Shown here piece after piece: positions 15,165 through 23,309 of a DNA stretch of 64,000 nt. Position 1 is the stretch's first letter. Each line of letters starts with the position of its first letter. A program made the translations under genes and the position numbers. This stretch comes from Faecalispora sporosphaeroides DSM 1294 (lineage in GTDB: Bacteria; Bacillota; Clostridia; Oscillospirales; Acutalibacteraceae), in contig KB911067.1 of the NCBI GenBank assembly GCA_000383295.1, forward strand, positions 456,509-520,508. The letters run 5' to 3'. Below the pieces are notes generated by a model that was not told the DNA's origin, did not search any database, and saw only the letters and a list, made by a program, of their open reading frames with translations.

Positions 15165-17626
15165 GCCTTTTTCCCCCTTCCCTTCAGCAGACGCAGAGAC
15201 AGAATCAAAATCAGCACCAGGCCCTGAATCAGTGCGGTGTAATCGGTGCTGACGCTCCAAAGGCCGAGCAGAACGCTGATCATCGTTAGAATCACCGCGC
15301 CGCATACCGCGCCAAAGTGAGTGACCACACCGCCGGAGAAATACCCGCCGCCAATGATCACGGAGGCCACCGCGAGCATGGTGTAGGTGCCGGAGGCAGA
15401 GGAATCGGACGCGTTGTTGATGGCGGAGGTGATCACGCCCGCCATCAAGGCGAGAACGCCCGCCAGCGCATACACCGCCATAAACGCCTTTGCCTTGCTC
15501 CAACCGGAGTTGATCATGGCATGCTCGTTGTTGCCGAAACCCCGCAGCACGGTGCCGTAGCGTGAGCGGTAGAACAGAATCGCGGCGGCCATGAGCCCAG
15601 CCAGCCAATAGCACAGGGTGTTGACCAGCGGCGTTTCGGAATAAAACACGGCGCGAATCCATTCGGGGCAGGTGCCGCCCGGCATCGCCTGCAGCGAGAG
15701 CGCCGCTCCCGTCCACAGGAAGGACATGCCCAGCGTTACGATAATCGCCGGAACCTTCCGCTTGTAGACCACATAACCCATCAGCGGGTACAGCGCCAGC
15801 GTGACCAGCAGGGCCAAAGCGCCCAGGGCCGGGCTGCTGAACAGCAGCGTACAGCACAGAACATTGATCAGGCCGCAGTAATTGCCGATGCCCAGGTCGA
15901 TATGCCCCAGCCCGATGATGAAGGTCTGTCCCAGCGCGCACAGCATCAAAGCCGCAAAGCCCACCACCATCAGCTGCAGACCGTACCCGCTCAGCAGCAT
16001 TGGCGACTGAAAAGCGCAAACCGCGTAAATCGCAGCCATAGCGATCAGCGCAAACGTATACAGCGGCGCGGTGCGGCGCTTTTTTTCTTCCGCCGGGCCG
16101 CGCGCTTCCACTTCGTTCTGAAAGGAAAGCCCCATGATCGTTTCGTGGTCGACACCCGCGCCCTCAAACGACCCCACAATATGCCCGCCGCTCAGTACCA
16201 GCAGACGCGTGCAGAACTCCAGCTCCGCGTCGTCGGAGGTTCGCCAGATCACCAGCTTGCCGTCGGCGGCAGCCTCCCGGAACACCTCGTACAAGGCGTT
16301 TTTCGTCGGCTGATCTACCCCCCGGGTGGGGTCGTCGAGCAGGATGATGTCGGCGTCCGCCGCGAGGGCGCGGGCAATCAGAACCTTCTGCTGATTCCCG
16401 CCGGAGAGACAGGTGATCAGTTCCTGTGTCCCGTCGCTTTTGATATGTAGCTTCTCATACCAGTAGCGGACAGATTCCTCCAGCCATTCCCGGCTCAGGT
16501 GCCGAAACATCCCGCTGCCCGCCGCTTTGGTGATCACCTGATTGTCGGCTATGGACCAGAGCGGAAAAATTCCCTCTTTTTTTCTGTCGCCGGCCACAAA
16601 CGCAACCTTTCCCGTCACCTTGAGCCCGTTTCGTTTCGATTGTGCCTTTAAAAAGATATCTCGCAGCAGATCGAGCTGGCCGTTCCCCTCCAGCCCGGTC
16701 AGGCCCAGAATCTGGACGCCGAAGCTCTCAAAGCTGAGGTCTTTGAGTTTTTTGCTGGTGTAATGGTCGCACACCACGCTGATGCTTCGATTGACCTCGG
16801 GAGCCTCAAAGGCAGAAAGCTCTGCCGAACAGCCGCCGCTGCCAATGCCCTCCCCCATCAGCTTTACCATGTGCTCCTCGCTGGTTTCGTGAATGGCGCC
16901 CTTCCATTTTTCATTGCCGTTCTGCATGATATACACGCAGTTGGCGATCGTCATAATCTCTTTCAGGCGATGAGAAATATAAATATATGTCATGCCTTCC
17001 CCGGCTGTTTTACACAAATAGTCCTGAAGCTGCTCCGTCCGCTCCATAGGCAGGGACGAGGTTGGCTCGTCCAGAATCATCAGCTTCATTTTTTTGTCGC
17101 TCGTGGCCCGCGCAATCTCCACCATCTGCTGCTGGGCAATGCTGAGCGAATCCAGCCCCGCCGCAACGTCGATTCCATGGCCCGGAAAAACGCGGTCCAA
17201 TGCAGCCTGCGCCAGCTCCTGCGCCAGCTTTCGCCAGCCGAATGCGTTTTTGATGCTCTGAGACTGCTCCACATAAAAGTTTTCGTATACCGTCAGGTTC
17301 TTGCACAGGGAAAGCTCCTGATGTACGACCCGGATTCCCAGATTTCTGGCTGCCGCCGGGTGGTACTCCCTCAAATTCACCGGGCTGCCGTCAAAAATCA
17401 GCTCCCCAGTGTCGCACCCGACCACACCCGAAAGCGTTTTGATCAACGTGCTTTTCCCGGCGCCGTTCGCGCCAACCAGAGCCAGAATATCCCCCCTGTG
17501 CAGGGAAAGCGTAATGTCGTTCACCGCGACGGTGGGATAATAAACCTTCCGAAAATGTCTTGCCTCCAAAAGAAGCGACGTCTCCTGCCGCCGGGCAGGC
17601 TCCGCCGTTTTTGTCATTGCGTCCAA
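15161..17626 (-). CDS. fused sugar ABC ATPase-permease (RbsA-RbsC fusion)
   Basis: 821 aa in one uninterrupted frame. Residues about 20-500 are a two-domain RbsA-type ATPase: Walker A GANGAGKST (53-61), LSIAQQQMVEIARA and ILDEPTSS in the first domain; a degenerate GLEGNGQ in place of Walker A, CLSGGNQQKVLIARAL and ILLDDPTRGVD in the second. Residues about 515-815 are an RbsC-type permease with GLGHIDLGIGNYCG, VPAIIVTLGMSFL and GFGNNEHAMINSGWS. Separate ATPase and permease polypeptides are the rule in this family. I accept TTG 17626 because GAGGTG sits 7 nt upstream; ATG 17617 is 9 nt further in. Coupled to the next permease by ATGA. Confidence 0.9.
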   Translation of the reverse strand: MDAMTKTAEPARRQETSLLLEARHFRKVYYPTVAVNDITLSLHRGDILALVGANGAGKSTLIKTLSGVVGCDTGELIFDGSPVNLREYHPAAARNLGIRVVHQELSLCKNLTVYENFYVEQSQSIKNAFGWRKLAQELAQAALDRVFPGHGIDVAAGLDSLSIAQQQMVEIARATSDKKMKLMILDEPTSSLPMERTEQLQDYLCKTAGEGMTYIYISHRLKEIMTIANCVYIMQNGNEKWKGAIHETSEEHMVKLMGEGIGSGGCSAELSAFEAPEVNRSISVVCDHYTSKKLKDLSFESFGVQILGLTGLEGNGQLDLLRDIFLKAQSKRNGLKVTGKVAFVAGDRKKEGIFPLWSIADNQVITKAAGSGMFRHLSREWLEESVRYWYEKLHIKSDGTQELITCLSGGNQQKVLIARALAADADIILLDDPTRGVDQPTKNALYEVFREAAADGKLVIWRTSDDAELEFCTRLLVLSGGHIVGSFEGAGVDHETIMGLSFQNEVEARGPAEEKKRRTAPLYTFALIAMAAIYAVCAFQSPMLLSGYGLQLMVVGFAALMLCALGQTFIIGLGHIDLGIGNYCGLINVLCCTLLFSSPALGALALLVTLALYPLMGYVVYKRKVPAIIVTLGMSFLWTGAALSLQAMPGGTCPEWIRAVFYSETPLVNTLCYWLAGLMAAAILFYRSRYGTVLRGFGNNEHAMINSGWSKAKAFMAVYALAGVLALMAGVITSAINNASDSSASGTYTMLAVASVIIGGGYFSGGVVTHFGAVCGAVILTMISVLLGLWSVSTDYTALIQGLVLILILSLRLLKGRGKKA

Positions 17627-17727
17627 ATGCGTTCACCTCAATTCGCAGTTCTGTTGCCGTTTGCCGCTGAAAGCCCGTAATCCTCCCCCTGTGCGAAAGC
17701 CTGTCCATTCACCGGCTTTTGAGATCG

Positions 17728-17764
17728 GGCGGACCGTCCGAAACATTTTTCCGGATGGTCCGCC
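17728..17764 (-). repeat. intercistronic stem-loop after binding protein
   Basis: Arms GGCGGACCGTCCG (17728-17740) and CGGATGGTCCGCC (17752-17764), one wobble pair, 11-nt T-rich loop. No T-run follows in the minus direction, so it probably sets the ratio of binding protein to transporter mRNA. Confidence 0.65.
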
Positions 17765-17790
17765 TCTTTTCATATACTCAGGGGAGAAAC

Positions 17791-18912
17791 TTATTTTTTC
17801 AGAATGTTTTCCACGACATAATCGTAAGACATATAGGGGCTTGCGATGGTACCGGCCTGCAGATCGGCATACTGCCCGATTTTATCCTGATTGATGTAGA
17901 TGAAGGGCAGGTACATTTTCTGCGGCACCTTCCCGCCGTTAAGCGCGGCGACGGCCGTCCACAGCGCACCGGCGCCGCAGGAGGGCGTGGAGTTGACGGA
18001 CATGGTCTCATAGCCCTTCTGCGCCTGCTGGTTCCACCAGGTCATAAATTCGGCGGTGTTGTCGCCGATCGTCAGCGGAACCTCCTGCCCCATGGACTGG
18101 AACGCATTGACCACGCCCATGGAGTCTGCGCCGCAGTGGGTGATCACCGCGTCGATTTTCGGCAAAGACGAGAGCACATTCAGAATTCCCTGCTGGGTAA
18201 CGGTGGCGTCGGCCTGCCCCTGAATCTCCGTCGCAATCTTCACGTCGGGGTATTTCTTCAGAACGTTGGTAATGCCCTCATAAATTCCCACGTCGGGCGC
18301 CGCGCCGGAGGGGCCGCGCACAACAATCACGTTGCCCTTGCCGCCGATTTTGTCCATCACATACTGTGTTTTCTTTTCGCCCATACTCACCCAGTCATAG
18401 TCCATGGTGTAGGCGCCGTCCAGATCGATGATGGAATCGAACGCAATGATTTTGATGCCCTGATCCATTGCTTTCTTCAAAACGTCGTTCAGCGCGGTGG
18501 AGGAGGCGGCGTTGATGCAGATCGCGTCCACCTTTTTCAGAATAAAGGAGTTGATCTGCGCAATCTGAGTGTTGACGGTGTTGTCTCCGTTCTGAATCTC
18601 ATAGCCGGAGATATAGCCTTTCTTTTTGGCTTCCTCGGCCGCCTGGGTAAACGAGCTTACCATCTGCTTGCGCCAGGTGTTGCCGTAGAACGAGTTGGAA
18701 AGGCCGATCACATACTTGCCGGATTTCAGCGCATAGTCGCCGGAGGCCGCGAGGGTGTCTTCCGCAGTGCTGCTTTCCGGGCTTTGAGCAGACTGCTCAG
18801 AAGGGGTGGCGGAGGGTGCGTTGTTGCCGGATTGGCTCGGGCCGCAGGCAGTCAGACTGAGGCCCATGGCAGCCGCCAGCAGCAGTGCCGTGAAACGGTG
18901 TGTCAATTTCAT
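17791..18912 (-). CDS. sugar ABC substrate-binding lipoprotein (periplasmic-binding protein type 1)
   Basis: 373 aa. Signal peptide with lipobox LTAC-G (Cys23), then a Ser/Thr-rich linker and a type 1 binding fold: KYVIGLSNSFYGNTWRKQM, QINSFILKKVDAICINAASST and IKIIAFDSIID are ribose/galactofuranose-binding-protein-like segments. It serves the fused ATPase-permease and second permease immediately downstream. The upstream gap of 212 nt carries an operator-like palindrome (18954-18972) and folded structure, so this gene probably has its own regulated promoter. Ligand unknown; pentose, apiose-like or sugar-acid ligands fit the neighbours. Confidence 0.92.
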   Translation of the reverse strand: MKLTHRFTALLLAAAMGLSLTACGPSQSGNNAPSATPSEQSAQSPESSTAEDTLAASGDYALKSGKYVIGLSNSFYGNTWRKQMVSSFTQAAEEAKKKGYISGYEIQNGDNTVNTQIAQINSFILKKVDAICINAASSTALNDVLKKAMDQGIKIIAFDSIIDLDGAYTMDYDWVSMGEKKTQYVMDKIGGKGNVIVVRGPSGAAPDVGIYEGITNVLKKYPDVKIATEIQGQADATVTQQGILNVLSSLPKIDAVITHCGADSMGVVNAFQSMGQEVPLTIGDNTAEFMTWWNQQAQKGYETMSVNSTPSCGAGALWTAVAALNGGKVPQKMYLPFIYINQDKIGQYADLQAGTIASPYMSYDYVVENILKK

Positions 18913-18953
18913 GTTGTTTCTCCTTTTTCAATACAATATTGTCAGGCGATAAA

Positions 18954-18972
18954 TGTGTTACCTGTTAACACA
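18954..18972 (-). promoter_or_regulatory. operator-like palindrome before the binding protein gene
   Basis: Perfect 7-5-7 palindrome TGTGTTA-CCTGT-TAACACA, 42 nt upstream of the start codon. A second short palindrome ACAATATTGT lies at 18933-18942. A LacI- or GntR-family site is likely; the regulator could be the GntR protein at 22196-22933. Confidence 0.6.
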
Positions 18973-19030
18973 AAGAACATGAATGAAACGCCACGGAACC
19001 AATTGCATAAGAACAGAATGATTTCATTTG

Positions 19031-19087
19031 AAAACCGGCTGTTGATTTCTTCCCTCACTTTTCACGGCGGAAGAAACCGCCGGTTTT
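19031..19087 (-). repeat. nested stem-loop between dehydrogenase and binding protein genes
   Basis: Outer arms AAAACCGGC (19031-19039) and GCCGGTTTT (19079-19087), competing with an inner CGGCGG/CCGCCG hairpin. Read on the minus strand the outer stem ends in TTTTC, so it may be a weak terminator for the dehydrogenase transcript. Confidence 0.5.
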
Positions 19088-19124
19088 CTGTAAGTAAACT
19101 GGATGGGAATGGACTGCGGTCCGT

Positions 19125-19988
19125 TTAAATTTGGGGATTTTCGGGATGAAGCATGGTGGCAATTACCCGATCGAGCACCTCGTCATCCCAGATTTTTTTC
19201 CAATCGTCGCGCAGAACAAGGCGGTTGCCAAGGCCGATGGCCACCTTGCATGCGTCCGACACGGGCGGCCTGCCGGGCAGCAGACCCAGAAAGTTCGCCG
19301 TCAGGTTATAGATGTGGCCCGTCAGAAAAGAGATCGCCGCGTCGCGCCCAATTCCCTTTTCCTCGGCCTTATCCACAGTTTCCGCCATGGCATACAGGCA
19401 GGTTGCGCCGAGCAGCTCCACCAAAGTCGGCTCCAAAAAGGCAATCTGCTCCGAGGTCATCACGTAAGCGTGCAGAACGGGAGCATACATATTTTTTGCC
19501 ACCTCTACCAGCTGGGCAAAGCGGGCGTCATCTCCCTGAATCTTGCTCATCACGATATCCTGCTTGCCGCCGCAGCCGCCAAAGCGGTCCTGGCGCGCCT
19601 CGTAGGTGTCCTGATCCAGAAAATACGAGGGGTGGCAGGGGTGGGCCACGCCGAAGGTGCAGTCGTCCCGCAGACTCAGCTTCCGCGCCACCGCGGCGGC
19701 AGGGTCCAAAATCAGCAGGCCCGCTCCCGGCCGCATCATCGGGACATAAATTTCCGATAGCTTTTGGATCAGCGTATCCGGCACGGCAAACACGATCACC
19801 TCCGCCTCGGCAAAGGCTTCCTCCACCGGGGTCACGTCCAGGCCGCGGGCACGGATGCTCTCTACCCCGGCCGGGGAATTCTCTACCAGCTTCAGGTCAA
19901 ACAGCTCCGGTCTTTTGGCCAGATTATTGCTTGTGCGCGTTCCCATTTTTCCGCCTGCGCCAATGACTGCCACTTTTATTCTTTCCAT
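19125..19988 (-). CDS. 6-phosphogluconate dehydrogenase-like NAD(P)-binding protein (PGDH_C family)
   Basis: 287 aa. Rossmann motif VAVIGAGGKMGTRTSNNLA at residues about 5-23, then an all-alpha C-terminal half with FLEPTLVELLGATCLYAMAETVDKA and FLTGHIYNLTANFLGLL. This is the arrangement of short PGDH_C proteins, which include enzymes of apionate and related sugar-acid metabolism. An oxidation or oxido-isomerisation of a sugar acid is therefore a reasonable guess. ATG 19988 is chosen with AAGGAG upstream. It lies 150 nt after the transketolase genes on the same strand. Specific substrate not determinable from sequence. Confidence 0.8.
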   Translation of the reverse strand: MERIKVAVIGAGGKMGTRTSNNLAKRPELFDLKLVENSPAGVESIRARGLDVTPVEEAFAEAEVIVFAVPDTLIQKLSEIYVPMMRPGAGLLILDPAAAVARKLSLRDDCTFGVAHPCHPSYFLDQDTYEARQDRFGGCGGKQDIVMSKIQGDDARFAQLVEVAKNMYAPVLHAYVMTSEQIAFLEPTLVELLGATCLYAMAETVDKAEEKGIGRDAAISFLTGHIYNLTANFLGLLPGRPPVSDACKVAIGLGNRLVLRDDWKKIWDDEVLDRVIATMLHPENPQI

Positions 19989-20138
19989 TTGAATTCGCTC
20001 TCCTTTTTCCAATGTAGATTGGTTGTTTCATCCGAACCCGGTTTTCCCCCGCCCACGGCAAAAAAACAGAAGCTTTTGCAGACAGATGGTTCAGAGTGAA
20101 TGAGTTTATCCTGTCCTCCGATTCCGAACCGAAAAACA

Positions 20139-21077
20139 TTACCGGTTCAGCGTGGAGCGAACGGTCTGTGCAATGGCCTGCGGGGAAAATCCGTAAGCAT
20201 CCGCCAGGGGCTCCGCAGGCCCGGATTCCCCATAGCCGGTGAGCGCGATCCGGTGAACCCTCGCCGGCTTGTTTTCGCACACCAAACGGCTGATGTAGGA
20301 ACCCAGCCCGCCATTGATGTTGTGATCCTCCACAGTAAACAGCTGATCACTTTTGGAAATCACCTCTAAAATCCGATTCTGCCGCTTGCCGTACAGAATG
20401 TTGACGTCCGCCACCGTAACCGGAATTCCCGCCTCTTTCAACAGCTCGGCCGCAGCGAGCACGCGGTCGAGCACAAAGCCGTTTGACAGCAAAACCGCGT
20501 CGGTTCCGTATTCCTTCCACACCGTAATCCCGTCGGTGGAAAATGGCGCGTCTTTGCTGTATACATTTTTTTCACGGCCGCTCCCGGCCCGCACATAAAC
20601 CGGCCCGTCAATTTCCGCTGCCAGCCGAACCGCATGGTAGCACTGAGCCGGATCCGCAGGCGTTAAAATCGTAAAATTCGGGATGCTCGCCAGTATGCCG
20701 ATATCCTCGTAGAACTGATGCGTCACACCCTCCCGCTCGCCGCCGAGCAGTCCGGCATTCACCCCGACGAACTTTGCGTTCAGCTCGGTGTAGCCCACAA
20801 AGGTGCGCATCTGCTCACAGGCGCGCATGGTAAGAAACCCGCAGTAGGTTCCCACGAAGGGGATCAGCCCGCAGCTGGCCAAACCGGCCGCCACATCCAC
20901 GGCGCACTGCTCCGCGATTCCGCATTCCACATAGCGGTCGGGGTATTTTTCGCCGAACGGCACGGCCCGCATCGCCTTCAACGAATCCGGAGAGACCACC
21001 ACAATTCTTTCCTCCGTTTCGGCCATATCCATCACGGCGGCGGCAAAGGCCTCCCGCGTTCCCTTAAATTCCGTCAT
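20139..21077 (-). CDS. transketolase, C-terminal subunit
   Basis: 312 aa covering the pyrimidine-binding and C-terminal domains of a split transketolase: DSLKAMRAVPFGEKYPDRYVECGIAEQ contains the TPP-activating Glu, LTPADPAQCYHAVRLAAE the middle segment and FTVEDHNINGGLGSYISR the C-terminal domain. It begins 14 nt before the end of the N-terminal subunit gene, so the two halves are co-translated. Split transketolases dedicated to one pathway are common in sugar loci, for example those handling apulose-4-phosphate. A second, paralogous pair lies at 48.5-50.3 kb in this window. Confidence 0.93.
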   Translation of the reverse strand: MTEFKGTREAFAAAVMDMAETEERIVVVSPDSLKAMRAVPFGEKYPDRYVECGIAEQCAVDVAAGLASCGLIPFVGTYCGFLTMRACEQMRTFVGYTELNAKFVGVNAGLLGGEREGVTHQFYEDIGILASIPNFTILTPADPAQCYHAVRLAAEIDGPVYVRAGSGREKNVYSKDAPFSTDGITVWKEYGTDAVLLSNGFVLDRVLAAAELLKEAGIPVTVADVNILYGKRQNRILEVISKSDQLFTVEDHNINGGLGSYISRLVCENKPARVHRIALTGYGESGPAEPLADAYGFSPQAIAQTVRSTLNR

Positions 21078-21897
21078 TCGTCGGCACCCCCAGTTCTTTT
21101 ACGGCAAGCTCGTATTCCTCATCCGTCGGCACACCCTTGTGCCACGCGTTGTTGTTTTCCATGTAGCTGACACCCTCGCCCTTCACGCAGTCGCAAACAA
21201 TACAGCTCGGGCGCCCTTTTGTGCTTTTGGCTACGGCGATCGCCGCCTGAATGGCCCCTATGTCGTGCCCGCAGATTTCCTGCACATGCCACCCGAACGC
21301 GCGAAAGCGGTCTGCCGGGTTGTTGAGTCCAACGGTCTGCTCTATCTTGCGGAAGCTCTGCCAGCCGTTTCTGTCCACAAACACAATCAGGTTATCAAGG
21401 CCCCGGCCGGTGGCGACATTGGCCCCCTCCCAGCAAACGCCCTCCTGCAGCTCGCCGTCACCGCAGATCACATAGGTGTAATAGGGTCTGTTCGCAATCT
21501 TTGCCGCAAGCGCCATTCCCGCGCCGATGGCGATCCCGTTGCCCAAGGAGCCGGAGGTCATGTCGATGCCGGGCGTATTCTTCATCGAGGGGTGCCCCTG
21601 AAACATGCTGTGCAGCTCGCGCAGATGGAAATGCTCCACCTTTGGCTGAAAGTAGCCGCGCTCATTGAGGGCGGCATACCAGATGGGGCAGGCATGCCCC
21701 TTAGATAAAATAAAGCGGTCTCTGTCCGGCCAATGGGGATCGCCCGGGTCTACCCGCATGGCGTCGAAGTATAGGGTGGTAACAATATCCGCCACAGACA
21801 GCGCCGGCCCCGGGTGGCCGTCCTTTCCCTCGTAAACCATTCGCACTGCTTCCAGCCGCAGTTTGCTGGCAATCTTCCGCAGTTCCTTTGTTTCCAA
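21064..21897 (-). CDS. transketolase, N-terminal subunit
   Basis: 277 aa, the TPP pyrophosphate-binding half. The GDGELQEGVCWEG...DRNG motif binds TPP and metal. GHPGPALSVADIVTTLYF and FILSKGHACPIWYAAL are standard transketolase blocks. The ATG follows AGGAGG. First structural gene of the minus-strand locus. The 298-nt upstream gap carries a 16-bp palindrome (22054-22069). Together with the C-terminal subunit it transfers a two-carbon ketol unit; donor and acceptor unknown. Confidence 0.93.
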   Translation of the reverse strand: METKELRKIASKLRLEAVRMVYEGKDGHPGPALSVADIVTTLYFDAMRVDPGDPHWPDRDRFILSKGHACPIWYAALNERGYFQPKVEHFHLRELHSMFQGHPSMKNTPGIDMTSGSLGNGIAIGAGMALAAKIANRPYYTYVICGDGELQEGVCWEGANVATGRGLDNLIVFVDRNGWQSFRKIEQTVGLNNPADRFRAFGWHVQEICGHDIGAIQAAIAVAKSTKGRPSCIVCDCVKGEGVSYMENNNAWHKGVPTDEEYELAVKELGVPTNDGI

Positions 21898-22053
21898 TTT
21901 CTTTTCCTCCTATTCACAGGTATTGTATCGTTGATTCGCTCGCCGGGAATATACCCGGCCAGCCGCGTGCGCTTTTTCGGCCGCCCGGCCATTCGCCCTT
22001 TTTCGAGCTTTTTCCCAAGTGTTTCCACAATCTTAATAGTTAATTTCTAAACA

Positions 22054-22069
22054 AACATTTTATAATGTT
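22054..22069 (-). promoter_or_regulatory. operator-like palindrome before transketolase genes
   Basis: AACATT-TTAT-AATGTT, a perfect 6-4-6 palindrome in the AT-rich gap between the GntR gene and its probable target genes, 157 nt before the transketolase start. A likely regulator site; no unambiguous promoter could be placed around it. Confidence 0.5.
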
Positions 22070-22195
22070 AAAAACAACAACCAACGTCGGATGTTTTATG
22101 TAATTCAATATAACATTGTTCAAAAGTTTTTCTTTCAAAATATGTGCCGCCGCTGCTTTGTAAGCAACCGGCTAAGCTGTCGGCTGGTTGTTTCT

Positions 22196-22933
22196 CTATT
22201 TTTGATTTTGCAGCGCAATCCCCCAGTACTTGTAGCAATAGCTGAGTACTTCATTCAAATCGGCGGTGCGCCGCTGTACAATAATTTCGGTCAGCTTGCG
22301 GTGAGAATCCACCATGTGAAATCGATCATTGCAGGCGATGGCCTCTTCAATGGATTTTTCGCGGGAATGGAGGCTGGCGAAAGCGATCATATCGTTCAGG
22401 CGCGCCGTCAGGTGATTATGCGACGCTTCGCAGATTCTTTCGCGATAGCGGATATCCGCGTCCAGAATCTCGGAAGAGGTGGCCTGCACATCCTGCGCCA
22501 AAACGATAAAACGCTCCGAGGCGTCATAAATGGCGCGCATGTCCTCCTCCGTGCCCTTTTGAATGGCAAGGGAAAAAATTCCCCGTTCAATCACCATGCG
22601 CAGCTCCAGCAGAGCAAGAGAATCATCGTCCTCCAGCAGCAGGCTGCAGGCCCACGGGGTCATCATTTTTTCTGAAAAACGATTCACCACATAGGTGCCG
22701 TCCGCACGGCGAATTTCCAGCAAACCCAAAGCCACCAGCACCTTAATGGCCTCCCGCACGGAATTGCGGCTTACCTTCAGCGTTTCTACCAGCTCAAATT
22801 CTGTGGGGATCTTAGTGCCCGGCTTCCATTCCTTTCTGCTGATTTTGCCCATCACGTATTCTACTGTAATATCGACCACAGACTTTTTGTCCTCTGCTGT
22901 CAACTCGATATCTGGGGAACCCATATATACCAT
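22196..22933 (-). CDS. GntR family (FadR-type) transcriptional regulator
   Basis: 245 aa. N-terminal winged helix about residues 15-80 with the GntR signature KIPTEFELVETLKVSRNSVREAIKVLVALGLLEIRRADGTYV. The C-terminal FCD-type helical ligand domain carries the usual metal-binding Asp/His pattern (LDADIRYRERICEASHNHL). The family senses small carboxylates or sugar acids, which fits the genes downstream. It has its own promoter at 22967-22995 and sits at the head of the locus. Targets are inferred from position only. Confidence 0.9.
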   Translation of the reverse strand: MVYMGSPDIELTAEDKKSVVDITVEYVMGKISRKEWKPGTKIPTEFELVETLKVSRNSVREAIKVLVALGLLEIRRADGTYVVNRFSEKMMTPWACSLLLEDDDSLALLELRMVIERGIFSLAIQKGTEEDMRAIYDASERFIVLAQDVQATSSEILDADIRYRERICEASHNHLTARLNDMIAFASLHSREKSIEEAIACNDRFHMVDSHRKLTEIIVQRRTADLNEVLSYCYKYWGIALQNQK

Positions 22934-22966
22934 AATTTAAACATCCTACATTTATTTGATGCGCTT

Positions 22967-22995
22967 ATTATAGTCGATAAAATTGGTAAAGTCAA
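22967..22995 (-). promoter_or_regulatory. sigma-A promoter of GntR regulator
   Basis: Minus strand: -35 TTGACT (22995-22990), 17-nt spacer, -10 TATAAT (22972-22967). The leader is about 30 nt. Confidence 0.85.
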
Positions 22996-23187
22996 CATTT
23001 TTATTTTAAAATACTATTGTTTTTTATTTTGAATGCTGACTTATTTTATCAAAGGGAACCGCCTGTATCCCATCTCCCGGGGATTCTCGTCTTTGCCGGT
23101 CTTTTACACGAAAATGCGCAGTCTGCTTTTGGTAAAAAACTTACAGAATCCTTCGATCAAAATTTTTTAAATTTCATCTGAAAAAGA

Positions 23188-23248
23188 TTGACAAACAATT
23201 AACAATTCGGATATAATAGAGGTAAGCGATACGTTAAAAAAATAACAA
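23188..23248 (+). promoter_or_regulatory. adhE promoter with two Rex-like operators
   Basis: -35 TTGACA (23188-23193), 18-nt spacer, -10 TATAAT (23212-23217). Site 1, TTGACAAACAATTAACAA (23188-23205), matches the Rex consensus TTGTTAA-N4-TTAACAA at 12 of 14 specified positions and covers the -35 and spacer. Site 2, ACGTTAAAAAAATAACAA (23231-23248), matches 11 of 14 and lies just downstream of the start region. NADH/NAD-dependent repression by Rex is expected. Confidence 0.8.
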
Positions 23249-23309
23249 TCTCATTGACATCGTCTATCCACCCACACATTCACTTACATTTTGAATCGGA
23301 GGAATTAAA

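Noticed and set aside
22159..22196. Terminator for the first GntR gene
   Set aside because: The CAACCGGC/GCTGGTTG hairpin has its T-rich tail on the plus strand, opposite to the gene, so I do not assign it.
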